Source of the DNA: Pycnopodia helianthoides
Lineage: Eukaryota; Echinodermata; Asteroidea; Forcipulatida; Asteriidae
Direction of reading: 5' to 3'
Assembly: GCA_032158295.1 (NCBI GenBank)
Contig: CM063243.1
Span: 14,042,931 to 14,106,930, forward strand
Length of the DNA stretch: 64,000 bases
Each line of letters begins with the position of its first letter. Positions within the stretch are counted from its first letter, which is position 1. The notes beneath the pieces were generated by a model. That model ran no database searches, had not been told where the DNA came from, and saw only the letters and a program-made list of their open reading frames with translations. Both the position numbers and the translations under genes were made by a program. Positions 13,491 to 25,968 of this stretch are shown here, piece by piece.

Positions 13491-13917
13491 TAAAAATGAT
13501 TTCTTCACATCTCTGGATTTACCGGTTTATTGCTTATATCCAGGAATCATTTTGTTCTGTTGGATACTTTGGTTCTGACTCTGACCCATTAATTCTTTTG
13601 ATTATTGATATGAAATTGCCGGCCAGGACCTATAAGATTAAAATTGACTTGCTTAGCACCAGAGTTAACGGGGCACCAGTTGCATCCATTGGATGACATT
13701 TCGTCAGGGGGTTGTTTTTGTGTGCCTCGACCAGAAACATGTTTAAGCTTCAGTCATTGGTTTTAACTTTTTTTTTTCTGAGCTCTGTGAAGCCGCGGGG
13801 ATATAGCTGTTCGGACCGAATCATAACCGGTTTTGATTCAGGTATAGGCTTGGTTTCAAGTTACATGTAGTGGATATTACAAACTAGTGACAAATATGTA
13901 CAGTCTTTTTTTTTTTT

Positions 13918-14301
13918 AAAGGAACATTACAGAATTGGTAAGAACAAATATACTTTTTGATCACAGATTTAAATAAAACTTACACGGTCTAATGATGATG
14001 ATAGTAGAAAACATCCTTTGAAATATTTCTGTCTAAAATGCCATATTTGATGAGAAATGAATAAACTAACTTGCCGATTTGAGTTTATCGCTCAGTGAGC
14101 GTTTTATTCATTTGTTGAATCTATACGATTTCATGCAAAATGTGTAATCGGTTTTTCACTATTTTCTCGTGACCCAGATGGCCGATTGATCTCAAACTTC
14201 TACAGGTTTGTCAGTTTATGTATATGGTGGATTACATAAAGTGCTTACACTGCCAGCAGCTATTTTGTTAGCAAAAACCAATTCTGTAATGTTCCTTCAA
14301 A
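13918..14301 (+). mobile_element. MITE family C, copy 3, right edge altered
   Basis: Same left terminus and core as copies 1 and 2. The right end reads GTTCCTTCAAATA, so the border TTTAAA is lost, and the array ends here. Confidence 0.9.
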
Positions 14302-17300
14302 TAACGAACATTGAACCATATCATTTCAACAATTTTAATCAAATTATTAAGACTGTAACATTCCATTACATGAAAGTAAAATAAAGGCTGAATATTTTGG
14401 AACATTAATTTTCAATAAATAATAATACCATTTCACAAAGTGTTGGTGGTTGCTGACCTGTTTTCGCGCATCTCCCAGAAATTGTTTCGGTCCATGAATG
14501 TTACATCAGAAACTTGTTTATCAGCATCGCCCATAAACACACTCCAAATAACCTGCTTCTGCTAAGCCTCATACTTCTGTGCTAAGCACCGAGTTGAGGA
14601 ATTTATCGCGTACAGTCGGAGCTTACACTTCGTCAACCCAAAATATTCTCAAAGCGCCGTAATCCATATAATGACACAATGGCATTCATTACCTCTCATC
14701 AGTCGCAGGTATCGTCACAATGCCTCAATCAATTTTGTGTTGAATGGCCTCATTTGGGAATTCCTGGATCCTTTGTTAATGGAAACCAACAAATAAAACG
14801 ATTTAATGTTCTTGATGAAAATCATCTTTATGGTATGTTTTTTTTTTTCTTCTGAAAAATGCAGTACATGTACTTTAGGCTTTGAATTAGAATTTTGCTC
14901 ATAATATTATGCGTAGAATTTAATTTATGTAAAGTTTTCTGTATCCAAAGGCTGAAAAAACAGGCTATTACATGTAGGCCTAGCAACAATTATCAGAATT
15001 TAGAAGCAGGGTGTCCAATGTTGTGACTTTAAATTGTAAGCTATCAAGTAATATCTACATGTGGGGCTATTATCTGATGAGTGTTCATCCAACCATCATT
15101 TTATTCAGACCTTAATATGACGATTAGTTTAATACCAAACAGACATGCAACTTTTAAAATAGAATGTGCAAGTCTCACGCGTGTTTGGACTTCCGGGACC
15201 AAGTTAGGCCTGACCATAATTAAGTTTTACGTGTGCGCAATTCTGTTTCTTCAAGTAGTTTAGTTTAATGAAGTTTGTGGCTATAAAAATTATATCATAC
15301 TGTTGGGAAAGTAAAACGAAGCCATGAAATATATATATGAAAGTAAAATAAATTTAGCAAATCAACAAAGACTTGACTTCCATTTTCAGTTACTTGTAAA
15401 CAGTTAAGAAATTTGCCCAACTGACATTCAGGTTGTTAACCTGGTCGCACAAGTTTGGGCGTGATTAGCAAATGGGGTTATAAAAAAATTAAGCATACTT
15501 GTCCCAAGTTTTCAAGTTTTCAATATTAATTTTAACAAAATATTTGTATTATTTAAAAATAGAAATTGCTATGGGTATTTTTATTTTCACGAAGTTTGTG
15601 TTATGTAATTAAAAAGAAGATTTGATTTCATTGAAAAATGCGAATGTCTTCGTTGGAGTTGTTTTCTCGTTATCGATTTGCGTGAGACTTGCGCAGTCTA
15701 TGAAGCTGAGGGCCTTTAAAGACCTATTATTTGCATTGACGACGTCCCATCGTATCTTGCAGGTAAGACTATGATGAAACACTGGAAATGCTCAGCAACT
15801 GTGCGCACGTAGCGCACAGGACCTCTTTGTTAGGGCACCGTGCTGCCATGACGCAACGGGATGCGGCCCATTTTGCATTCACCAGATTCAGATTTTAGTG
15901 GAGTCGATGAAACCGCTACTGTTTGGATTTCAACTGTAGTGCAAAATGAGAGTTGGGGGAGGGGGGAGGATGGGAAATGAAAAAAAATGCTTTTATTAGA
16001 GTTGTAGGTTTGCAGAGAAACCCTATATCCAGTCCTGATATGTACCTCTTTCTAATGTAATTCTTGTATTAGGGTTATCTGAAAACATGTCCTGTTTTCG
16101 ATAAAACTCTCAGGAAACAACAAGTATCATTATCTCGTCATCCGTTTGCGTTTTATCTCTTCTAAGTTTTCCTGTAGAGTGTGGAAGAATTGAGTAGTGT
16201 CAGATGTAACATTGATAATGTAAAATGTAAGGCAGAGGTTACGTTGATACTGTTGTTGTAACACACTCTGGAATCACATGTTAAATATCAAGGAGGATAC
16301 ATTCAATTTTATTGCAACTTTTATATCCATCATTCATGAAATGCTTTCCCCCCGATTTTTTTTATCCACAATGCTTAAATTCCACATCCAGTGACATATT
16401 CACTATTATTGTATAGTAGACAATACTTAAGGGAAGGGAAGGGAAAGAAAAGTACATGTACATCTTTGTATTTTAATCTTAATCCAGTATCAGTTCTCTC
16501 CTCTTCATCTGGTATCATGTGTTTCTAATTCTATAAATAGCTGGCAAATTGTGCATTGTACATGAATGGAAAATTTGAAAAGTCAATGACCGTGCCAGGT
16601 AAATGGTGCTCCAGCCCAGACTTTGATTGCGCGTTGAGAGAGTTTTGTTGCCACAGGCTTACATGTATACATGTAGCTGTACCACGATGTAAAGTGCATT
16701 CCTTAATTCCTAGAGTCCTGTAATCCCTTTTCAGATGATTGTTACCGTAGTCTGACACTCTTTTGTGGCAGCTTTCCTCCACGGACTTGCCGTGCTTTTT
16801 CATACCCGGCCAGTCACAGATTTACAGCGGAATTTAGTTTTCCTGTAAACTGGCCTATTTGCAGATGAAAAAGAAAGGTCACTCCCTAAGATTTGTGCAC
16901 GTAGACATCTTTTTATACATATATATAGTAGTGAGGGCCTTTCTTATTTTATGTTTTATGCACATGGACTCTAATACTCGGACCCTTTACAAAACTTCGG
17001 CTTCTGGTCTAGCATTATGCTCCATCTGTCTGAGTTTGTTTGAAGCCCTGTACCAAAGGCGCATGTTTTCATAGAGTGGTGTTAGGGGTTGGGATGGGGG
17101 TGGGATTGTCAAAATCCATGCCCCTGGTCTTTACCTGATTGGTGCCCCTTGAAATGTTTCTGTGAGAATTTATGTTTCCCTCTAGAGGTGTCCTTTACTT
17201 TGGAAAACTGTCTCCCGGGGGTTACAAGACCCAAACATCAGGCCTGCATGCACACTGGACATGTACAAAGTTTTTTTACAAGCACTAAAGTGAAAAGTCA

Positions 17301-18800
17301 CTTTGGCCATTTTGACGTAATGCACAGGTAATATTATGCTGTCACAATTCTAGGACAATTGAGGATTTGATGTAAGTATGATATTAAATTTAAAAAAAAA
17401 CAATTTTTATAAGATATTATATGTACAATGACTTGTTCATGTTGATCTAAATGTTTACTCCAACATCGTAAAGAAAACTTAAGTTCAAATTTTTCTCTAT
17501 AAAAGCATGTTCTTGAAAAAACAAACAACCAAAGTTTTACCACCCCTTTAAGTTGTAGTGGCAGAGATTCACAGTCATACATGTTTAACATTTTTGTGTA
17601 TGCTTATTATATTAAACTGTAAAAATATTTAATTTCATCAGAACACAGCCAGAGTAGGCAATAACTGCATCATGTGGTTTATATTAACTTTCTACTGAGT
17701 AGCCCTTAATTAAGTTAAAATGTTATAAAATTCTATTTTCAAGCAATGATTTTGGGGGGCAATCAAACATATTCACAAAAACCCTGGAAAGTTGATCCAT
17801 TCTGATTGGCCGAGAGGAGATCACGTGAGAAGTCTGTAATGGTGAGAAGTCTGTAAGCATTATGTGTTGAGCGCAAGCTTACACTTAGCGCAGTTAATAC
17901 ATACAGGTACTCAGTGTAAACGCGCGCGCGTACGCACAACTGTTGAGTGTCGCTTGCAATTTGACCCTTCTCGAAACGGAGCCTGCGGATGTAACCCTGA
18001 AAATTGGATCACTTGAATAAAGTAAATAAAACTAAACATTGGGGAAACTCACTTCAAAAAAACTCAATTAATTTAAGGATCGAATAGGGTAAAGACGCGA
18101 GGAAATGCAAGAAGTGGGACAGCGACTCAAAATGTAGGTTTCTCAACAAGCAAAATTTAAAAAAAAAATTACTTTATTGATTATAAGGCAATGACCAAAA
18201 GCAAAACCAGTGATCAAAATATAGCAATAAATTAAGTGAACTCTAAACCAAGACCAATAGTAACACTATTGAACAAAACCCAGAATACTTAAGAAGGAAG
18301 TTACATCAGAAACTACTAAAAACAACAAAACACAGTGCCAAAGAAGGTTACAAATTAAAATCAAAATGGCTTTAAAACCCGAGTCCATATAACAGCAAAT
18401 TACTTGACGCAGGCAAAACTTAAAACATGAAGAACCACCAGTACATAAAAATCAAAGAAATAGGTGATGGTGGGAGACACAAATGTGAAGTGCTCCCCTT
18501 GTGCTGCCAGGCTGCTTGCTATCTGAAGTAAACTATAATACATTACACTATACAGGGGTGACTTGCCACTACAAGGATTAATTAAGCAAGAGGGTTCCTA
18601 GAAGATTCCTAGAAATTAACTGAGGGGGTGCTAGAAGAGCTTAAATTGGAAATATAAACAGTGGAAGAGTAATAAAACACTTGGTCTCCTACTGAACTAA
18701 GGTTTTTCAACACCTGTTACATGGACATGACTACAGGAATTGAAAATTTACAGAAAAGTTTAAATGATCATTCATGCATAGAACTTACGCTTTTATGAAT
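14302..18800. other. Non-coding stretch, no gene recognised
   Basis: AT-rich sequence with scattered homopolymers. It has a GGGAAGGGAAGGG tract near 16434, a CG-rich patch (CGCGCGCG) at 17920-17930, and an A-rich low-complexity part at 18040-18460. No open frame resembles a protein. Confidence 0.6.
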
Positions 18801-18893
18801 GGGAATAAAAGAGTGGTGACCTGGTCTTGAAAACCTTGCAGGGTCGTTGCCGGTTTTAAATGAACGTTCAAGACCCCAATCCACGCTTTTATT
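18801..18893. repeat. Fold-back element, copy 2 (degraded)
   Basis: Arms of about 28 bases start GGGAATAAAAGAGTGGTGAC, as in the 55.9 kb copy, and pair imperfectly with the right arm ending GCTTTTATT. Confidence 0.7.
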
Positions 18894-19469
18894 GTATTAT
18901 TAAAATATTTCATTTAGTGAATAATGTTCAAATTACAAAAGCAAGCTTCGAATGTTTTCCATCTCCCCCCACCACCACCACCACCATTCATGGACGGCTG
19001 AACAGATTGGCCACGCCATCACCTTCTAGCTGTTCCTCCATGGGAAAACAGCTTGGTGTACAGACATTCAGCCCAGCAACACTTGTGTCTGCAGCAGACA
19101 TCATTATGTAACATTACTCGTGACAAGGGCTCACAATGAATGTACTGTACTCCTGTCTGGCTAATCCCTGGTTACAATTCATTCCATGTCAGCCAGCTGT
19201 GTGTTTAAATGACCTTCTCACATGCATGTACACAGCACATTTATAAGTGTAGGACAGTTTTGTTGGGTAATTCTACATTTTGTAGTCAAGACACAACACC
19301 CTAGTCACTTGTGTGGATACAGCGCTGCATTTCCCCCCACCCTTAAATCATTCATGGATGGCTGCACAGACGCCGTAGATGACTTCTCGTAGACATTTCC
19401 AGTTATCTAACCATCCCAATTCCATGTGCAATGTTCCTAATATAGGATTCAAACTGCCTCTAGCTACCG

Positions 19470-19560
19470 GGCAATCTCGGTGGTGTAGTGGTGGTGAGAT
19501 ACCTGCTCCAGAATGGCAAAGATCGTGGGTTCGAATCCCACTAAGTAATATGCCTGTGGA
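19470..19560 (+). mobile_element. tRNA-derived SINE-like head, second type
   Basis: TGGTGTAGTGG resembles the A box of Gly/Glu-type tRNAs, and GGGTTCGAATCCC at about 19527-19539 is a perfect B box. A non-tRNA body follows (CACAGGACTCGGGAAAGTAC). The acceptor stem does not close well, so a working tRNA is unlikely. Confidence 0.65.
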
Positions 19561-20452
19561 TTTTGTTCACAGGACTCGGGAAAGTACTGAGTACACAGTG
19601 CTTTACAGTTGCACATATCAGTTGTACGGGTAAAAGTGAACATGTTCCAAAAGTAAACGACAAACCAACATTTTTTTGCAAATTTACAATACAACAGTAT
19701 CAATATGCAGTAGATATGCATCATGTACAGTCCACTCTCGTTGTAACAAGATCGCTGGGATTGGCCAAATTACCTGTTTATAACAAGAACATGGTTATAT
19801 TAAGGACAGCAAAACAAAAAAACGCAACACAGAAAAGAGAATTGGGGACTCACTTCAGAATGTACTCTTTATTATACAGTTCCATAGCGAGGATTGACTG
19901 TACATGTACATGCAGTTGTTCCCATTAGGAATAGGAACACTTCATTTAGTGTTTCCTGTAACCAGTAAGGGACCAGTTTTTTTTATAATAGTAATATTAT
20001 ATTGTCTCATATAGCGCAAGTATCCACCAATAAGGTACTCAAGGCACTTGAACAGACAGAAACATTTTAAGACAGGTTTTTGAACTTTTTGAATTATGAG
20101 ACCAAATAATGTAGCACCTCTCAGTCTCAAGGGTTTACAAGGTGCTAGTGAATGGTAAAAGCAAACATTTGTTCTTTCTTTTTCGTACAACTGTTCTGTC
20201 TGGTTCAATAATAAATTGTTGCTGAAGTGATGTCACTTCATGAAACAGTATGTAGTAAGCGGCATCCTGTCTGCTTCCTAGATGAAAATAAACGAGGCAA
20301 GATATCTATGTTTTTTTTATCAATAGTGGAGAAGTCTAATCTAACTAATATTATTGAAATGATGTTCTTCAAGATAAGGACCACCATGTTCATAATTCAG
20401 ATGACATTTACACAGCTTGTTACAGTGTATATTTCCCAATAGAAATCCTGTT

Positions 20453-20486
20453 CGGGGGGGGGGGGGGGAGGGGGGGGAGGGGGGGA
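20453..20486 (+). repeat. G-rich tract, G-quadruplex candidate
   Basis: Almost unbroken G for 34 bases with only two A interruptions. Four or more G3+ runs are available. It is the longest of many G- or C-runs in the window. Confidence 0.85.
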
Positions 20487-21763
20487 GAACAGTCTTCCCC
20501 CAAAACCAACAAGTCCAGTATCTTGAAAAGACGGGTTGAAACATAGCTGAATCATGTATTTGCTTTGCTATTCACCATGATGTTTACCCAGCTTCATTCA
20601 TGTCGTCCAATTCACCTAAATCCTCTACACATTCAGCGAGACCTACTTGTAGCTGCAATACCAAACACAATGAAACAACATGTGCAGAAAGCTTATTTAC
20701 CAGGGTCTGGCATCGGTGCAAATCTACCTTAAAAGTGCCTTGTGGATATTGTGAGACTGAAGGTGCTTTGAACACGGAAACATTCACAAAAAGGAGAGGA
20801 GGGGCATGACAACGAGAATATCATCAGTAAACAATGACACAACATTTCTTTATCTCTCGGCTGATGGCTTAGTAAATTTGTCCAGTCTGGGTGTGTGCCA
20901 TATATAAATAAAAAAAGGAACAGGAAGGCTGAATTAATTAAAATTGGCAGTGTGGATAATTGATTAACACCTGTGCTGTGTAAATATTATGTCATTACCT
21001 GTTTGTATTTCAAGTACCCTTTCCGAACACTATGTCGTCTTGGGTATCAAAATGTCTGTGATAGCCAACATAGATACAATCGAACAATATCGCTTATGAA
21101 ACTTGTACTGTTAAACTTTTTGGAGCACCCTGATATACTGAAGGAATAAAGCAAATTAGTCATATGTTTGAGATTGTTTTTTGATTCATGTACATTATAC
21201 ATGCTCTTCTGAATACATAAGGAGTAGAAATTAATTTCTATTATATTCCCCCCAAAATGTTGCCTTTGAAGGATTTTTAAAATCAACTGGATTATGCTTT
21301 TGGAACCTGTTCCTATGTATGCATTTGCATGGTGTTCCATTCACTGTCCAGAGTGTGCCACCTGCAATCATGTTTGGCTGTAGCAAATTTACCTCAAGGT
21401 AAAACAAATATTTTTTTTTCGTGAATTATCTGTTTTTGTTTCATTTTCAGTAACTGGAAAGAAAGACCCCACAATTTTAGCTCTTGTCATTTGAAACATT
21501 GACCCAATTTTACCTGACGTCATCGTCGCAATAATTTTGAGAGTCAATCTCTTCGTGTAAATACAGTGTAGTGCATTTTAGGCGATGCTGTGTTTACATG
21601 CTTAAGTTTTGCACAAGCAATTTGACTTTTGAAATTGCAATCGTGGCAGACAGTCGCCGCATGTGACATCGGTGCAAGGGGAGCCCATTGCGGTGTCTGT
21701 GATTTCTTGCATTGCGGGACAGGTTTACTAAGTGGTTTGTTTCTTCTGTTTATGAATCCTTAG

Positions 21764-21936
21764 GGCAGAGCGATCTCGCCATGCAGCCAAGATGAGACGG
21801 GACAAGGAAGCGGTGGAGATCACAGCCCTCTCCAAGCTCCTCCCTTACCCAGAGGAAGTGATCAGTCGCCTGGACAAGGGCTCTATCATAAGACTCACCA
21901 CAAGCTACCTCCGCATGAAAAAGTTCTCCCAGAAAG
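21764..21936 (+). CDS. bHLH-PAS gene, exon encoding the bHLH domain
   Basis: The 57 whole codons encode the basic region (ERSRHAAKMRRDKE) and both helices, ending RLTTSYLRMKKFSQK. The acceptor is taken as the TTAG ending at 21763, after a T-rich tract; a CAG ending at 21768 would also keep frame. Upstream in this frame a TGA at 21753-21755 comes before any ATG, so translation cannot start here and an earlier exon must exist. The internal ATG at 21792 would cut the basic region in half. The donor is G|GTATTT, leaving phase 1. Confidence 0.92.
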
Positions 21937-24900
21937 GTATTTTACCCATAAAAAGAAATTGTGTTTTGGGAAAACGCTCCATTTCGTTTTTTCGAAAATT
22001 TCTGAAACAGGGAGAGCGAAAATGATTGATGACTGACAGGTATTTAATTCGGTATGGATTTCCGAGAGAATTTGATAAATAAATCATACTTTTTACCCTC
22101 AAAACAGAATACTAAATTTGTTTGCTAATGCAAATGTTTGCAATTCATAACGATTATCAGTTAGTTTTGTATTCCCCCCTCCCAACGTCTTTTCTACTTT
22201 CCAACAAAAGAAGAAAGATTTCAAGTGGTTAAAAAGGTCGTTGCATGCATTCTTGATTACAGTAATCTACAAACGCTTACAGAAATTGACATGTGCAAGT
22301 ATTTGAAAGTTTCATCTCATCTAGGAACCACGTTTCTGAGAAAAAGTACTCGTAATATCCGTAATATCCGTATGAATTACGGTAACTTCCTGGACAAACA
22401 AGGATAATATTTCCAAGTGTCAGTCAGTCAGCAAGGTGTGAACAACGAAATCAAAATCTATAAAGCCGACACGACAATGGTGTTTTAATCGTTACAAACA
22501 AGTTTTCAAACACTAAAATTACTATTTTCAAACATGTCAAACCACATTTCTGAAACCCTTTAAACAAATGCAGCATGAGTAGCTGTGGAATGTCCCCGAA
22601 TTTCCTTTTTCTAACTGATAATGGTGAGGGCACTTGCGATGTTATTTTCTAACTAGCTTTTGAAGATGACATTTTTTCCGAACAAGTAACCACTTGATAA
22701 GTTGTGTATTTCTTTGTGAAGAGAGGCACAAACAGAGTTTTTGCACAAAAGTTTTTTCTGAGAAATAAACAAGGTGGGTTCAGATAAAACACTTTCTGGG
22801 TGTTGAGCTGTAAGATATTAAAAGGTCATAGTTTTCCCACAAAAAGAATTGCAGCTTTTGCAAAAAGGACTAAATCCGTTACTAAAGCTGCATGTTCAGA
22901 AATCAATCTCTAATTAGTACACTGTCTTCGGGATAGTACACATGTACTACTGGAATATTAATGGACAAAATATCACGAAACAAAATGCTGACGTCAATGC
23001 TTATCCTTGTATTTGAATTACCCTGTGGGAAAAAAAATGTTTATTAACTGCATCTGGATTATATTAAAATTCTCACAGGTATTGGATTTGGTTTTTTTAG
23101 TTTTTTTTTTACTATTTGTATTTATTTTTATTTTAGAGTTTTGTTTTGTTTTATTTTGTTGTTGTTATTTGCTTCTTTACTTTCTTTATTCTGTTTTTCT
23201 TCTTCTTTGGGAGGTGGGTAGGCATACTTTATGGTACTTTTATACTAATTAAAGAAAAGGATTTGAAATTTATTTGTAATCCTGTACTGTTGTTTTCAAG
23301 AAGTACACCACAAAGTCAACCCTGTGAATGTTTAAAAGAATTCAAACCTGAGCTTTTTCATTATGACATTAGTTAAAGGAACATTACAGAATTGGTTTTT
23401 GCTAACAACACAGTTGCTGGCAGTGTAAGCACTTTATATAATCCACCATATACATAAACTGACAAACCTGTAGAAGTTTGAGATCGATCGGCCATCTGGG
23501 TCATGAGAAAATAGTGAAAAACCGATTACACATTTGCATTCAAATCATATAGATTCAACAAATGAATAAAACGCTCACTGAGCGATAAACCCCAATCAGA
23601 AAATTAGTTTATTCATTTCTCATCAAATATGGCATTTCAGACAGAAATATTTCAAGGGATGTTTTCTACTATCATCATCATTAGACCATGTAAGTTTTGT
23701 GTAAATCTGTGATCAAAAAGGGTTTTTTTCTTACCAATTCTGTAATTTTCCTTTAAATACAGTATACATGTTATCATTGCCATACTGTGTTTTAGACACA
23801 GGTGTCATTAATATTCATTGATAGGTGTGGGAAAGAAACCAAACACAATCCCCCCTTCCCAAAATGGTACCAATTACCAATTTTATAACCAGTGGTTGTC
23901 AGATTCAACAATTTATTTGTATCCTAAAAATATACAAATCCTAATGCTTTGTCTTTGATCAAACGTTCATAAATTTAAGTTCAGTCCCAGAGCAGGGATA
24001 CGATTTGCTGAAATGAACTTGAAGAAAAATCATGTATTAAAATCCCTTTGTACACGAATCCTCCAAAATGCAGCCCATGGGTTGCTGTTCTTGATGTTTG
24101 ATTTAGCTCTCCAAAAACCAAACCCAGCATGCTAGGCAATGGGAGAAGGCATACAACCATGCAAACCCTCAAATTTGTTTCAGAAATAAACTTCAGATTG
24201 CGATGGATTCAGAAAAATGACCGGGTACAAACGGAAGTAGTTGCAGTTAAAGAAATACCCCCCAAAAATGATTCGTACAACTCCTATTTATGCCTACCTG
24301 ACCCCCTGACCACCAACTCCACCCCTGCTACAAACACCACCATTGAAGATTATTTATTACAAAAAAAAAGATCCCTCCCCCATCACCATCATTTTTAAGT
24401 AATTCTGATAATGACAAAAATAAAAATAATAATAATAACTAATTGTCACACTAATCAAGGTACTGAGTTCTAATCCCGAAGGTCAGACAACACGTCCAAT
24501 TGTTCTGAATCATGCACTTGTAGAAGCTGTGAGTTGGTCATTCTCGGCCAATCTGATCAGCACAGCTAATCAGTAGACTTTAATTGACAGTTGATCTTGG
24601 CAGTTCAAAGCACTCTCCACCAGAAAGGGGAAACCAAATTATCAAATGGAAAAAAAGAAAGTGCAGATAACCCAACACTTGGTTTAATTGCTGGAAATAA
24701 AAGCAACTGTCTGAAATTAGACATTAAAGGGAATACATGTATGTGTGTGTGTGGGCGTGAGTTTGTAGTGACATTCAAACCGAGGACTTACAACAAAAGG
24801 GACAATAGGTCCACGCTTGCTATCACAAAGGAAAACAATGGGGTCCACGTTTGTCAGGACAAAGAGTTGAACAAAGGAGGGTCCACGATAGGAGGTCATT

Positions 24901-25930
24901 GCACACTTGTGTGTGTTTGTATAGTGTACAGCATTTTATTGAGGTACCGAAGTTTGTGTTGTACTCGTCCTCTTCACAGGTTGATTCATATTAGTCTTGG
25001 TTCCAAGACCATGGTGTTTGCGCAGTACACACAATCAGTACCAACGTTCAGATTTACACTGTGCACGTTTGTAATGAATAAACATAGAGGGCGCTGTGAC
25101 TAGTGTTATTTTCCGACTGTCGTCTGGGATCCGGGGAACAAAATTACAAAGCGCCCTCTATGTTTATTCATTACAAATGTACAGTGTGCGGTGTACATAA
25201 ATTGTATGTGTGTGCGCAAACACCATGGTCTTGGAACAAAGACTATGGTTTATGTTGAAAATACACTTCTTACATGTTAGTATATTATATCTACTACCCA
25301 AAAAATTACACTTAATGGCATTATTTGTACATTGCAAATTGATTTGAGTGCAATTCACAATCATAAGTTGCACACAAATCAATTTGCAATGTACAAATAA
25401 TGCCATTCAATAGCCACTCTCATCCTAAACATTCCTTTATGTGTGAGAGAGATTGGCTGATGGTTGCCAGTCTGTGTGGCACATATATTTCCCTTGTTAG
25501 AGCTTTACCCAGTTCCCCATGTTGGGAAGATCATCTAAACAAACAAACAAACAAACAAACAAACAAACAAACAATACCAAGCACCACATCATAAAAAGCA
25601 TGGAGTTCGATAACAAATCTTTTAAAATTCAGTTGTGCACAGGGGTATTCCCAACTTTTCTGAAATGCTTTGACAGGTTTTCTTTCAGAATGTAGTAGAT
25701 GATTGTATTTTAATTATGTCAAACAACTTACCACGTGTAGATACAAAAAGAAATATCTCGGCAGTGGTTATCACCAGCCGAGTTGGACCACATGCTGGCT
25801 TATTGTTAAACTTGGGTCAAAACTCAGTAAGGTTGCTGTGGTGATCATCAAAAATGATCCCATACGGTGGCTGACTCCAAAAAGGCTATAACGTGTCTTT
25901 AATCGGGAATAATAAGCAGAAGAATTCAGC

Positions 25931-25968
<38 letters not shown>

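Larger units (their letters stand above)
11731..14301 (+). repeat. Tandem array, 2.4 copies of a 1.09 kb unit
   Basis: Units start at 11731, 12828 and 13918 (periods 1097 and 1090). Each full unit is a TTTAAA-ended MITE of about 375 bp, a spacer with a tRNA-like module, and a further stretch of about 430 bp; the third copy stops after the MITE. The copies are nearly identical: a 66-codon open frame at 12404-12604 and 13496-13696 translates identically, which dates the duplication as recent. That frame shows no family features and is probably not a gene. Confidence 0.95.
18894..21763. other. Non-coding stretch upstream of the bHLH exon
   Basis: It contains a tRNA-like SINE candidate (19470-19560) and a G-rich tract (20453-20486). 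The last bases form the pyrimidine-rich acceptor of the bHLH exon. It is probably the 3' part of the intron after the unseen first exon. Confidence 0.55.

Noticed and set aside
19470..19545. Functional tRNA gene (Gly/Glu-like)
   Set aside because: The B box is perfect but the acceptor stem does not close and a non-tRNA body continues, as in a SINE.
21792..21794. ATG in the bHLH exon as the start codon
   Set aside because: It would delete most of the DNA-binding basic region. The frame is open upstream to the splice acceptor and the ERSRHAAK part is conserved in type.
24591..25103. 170-residue open frame in the intron after the bHLH exon
   Set aside because: It overlaps one arm of a fold-back element, matches no protein pattern I know, and has microsatellite-like composition. 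Length alone does not support a gene.
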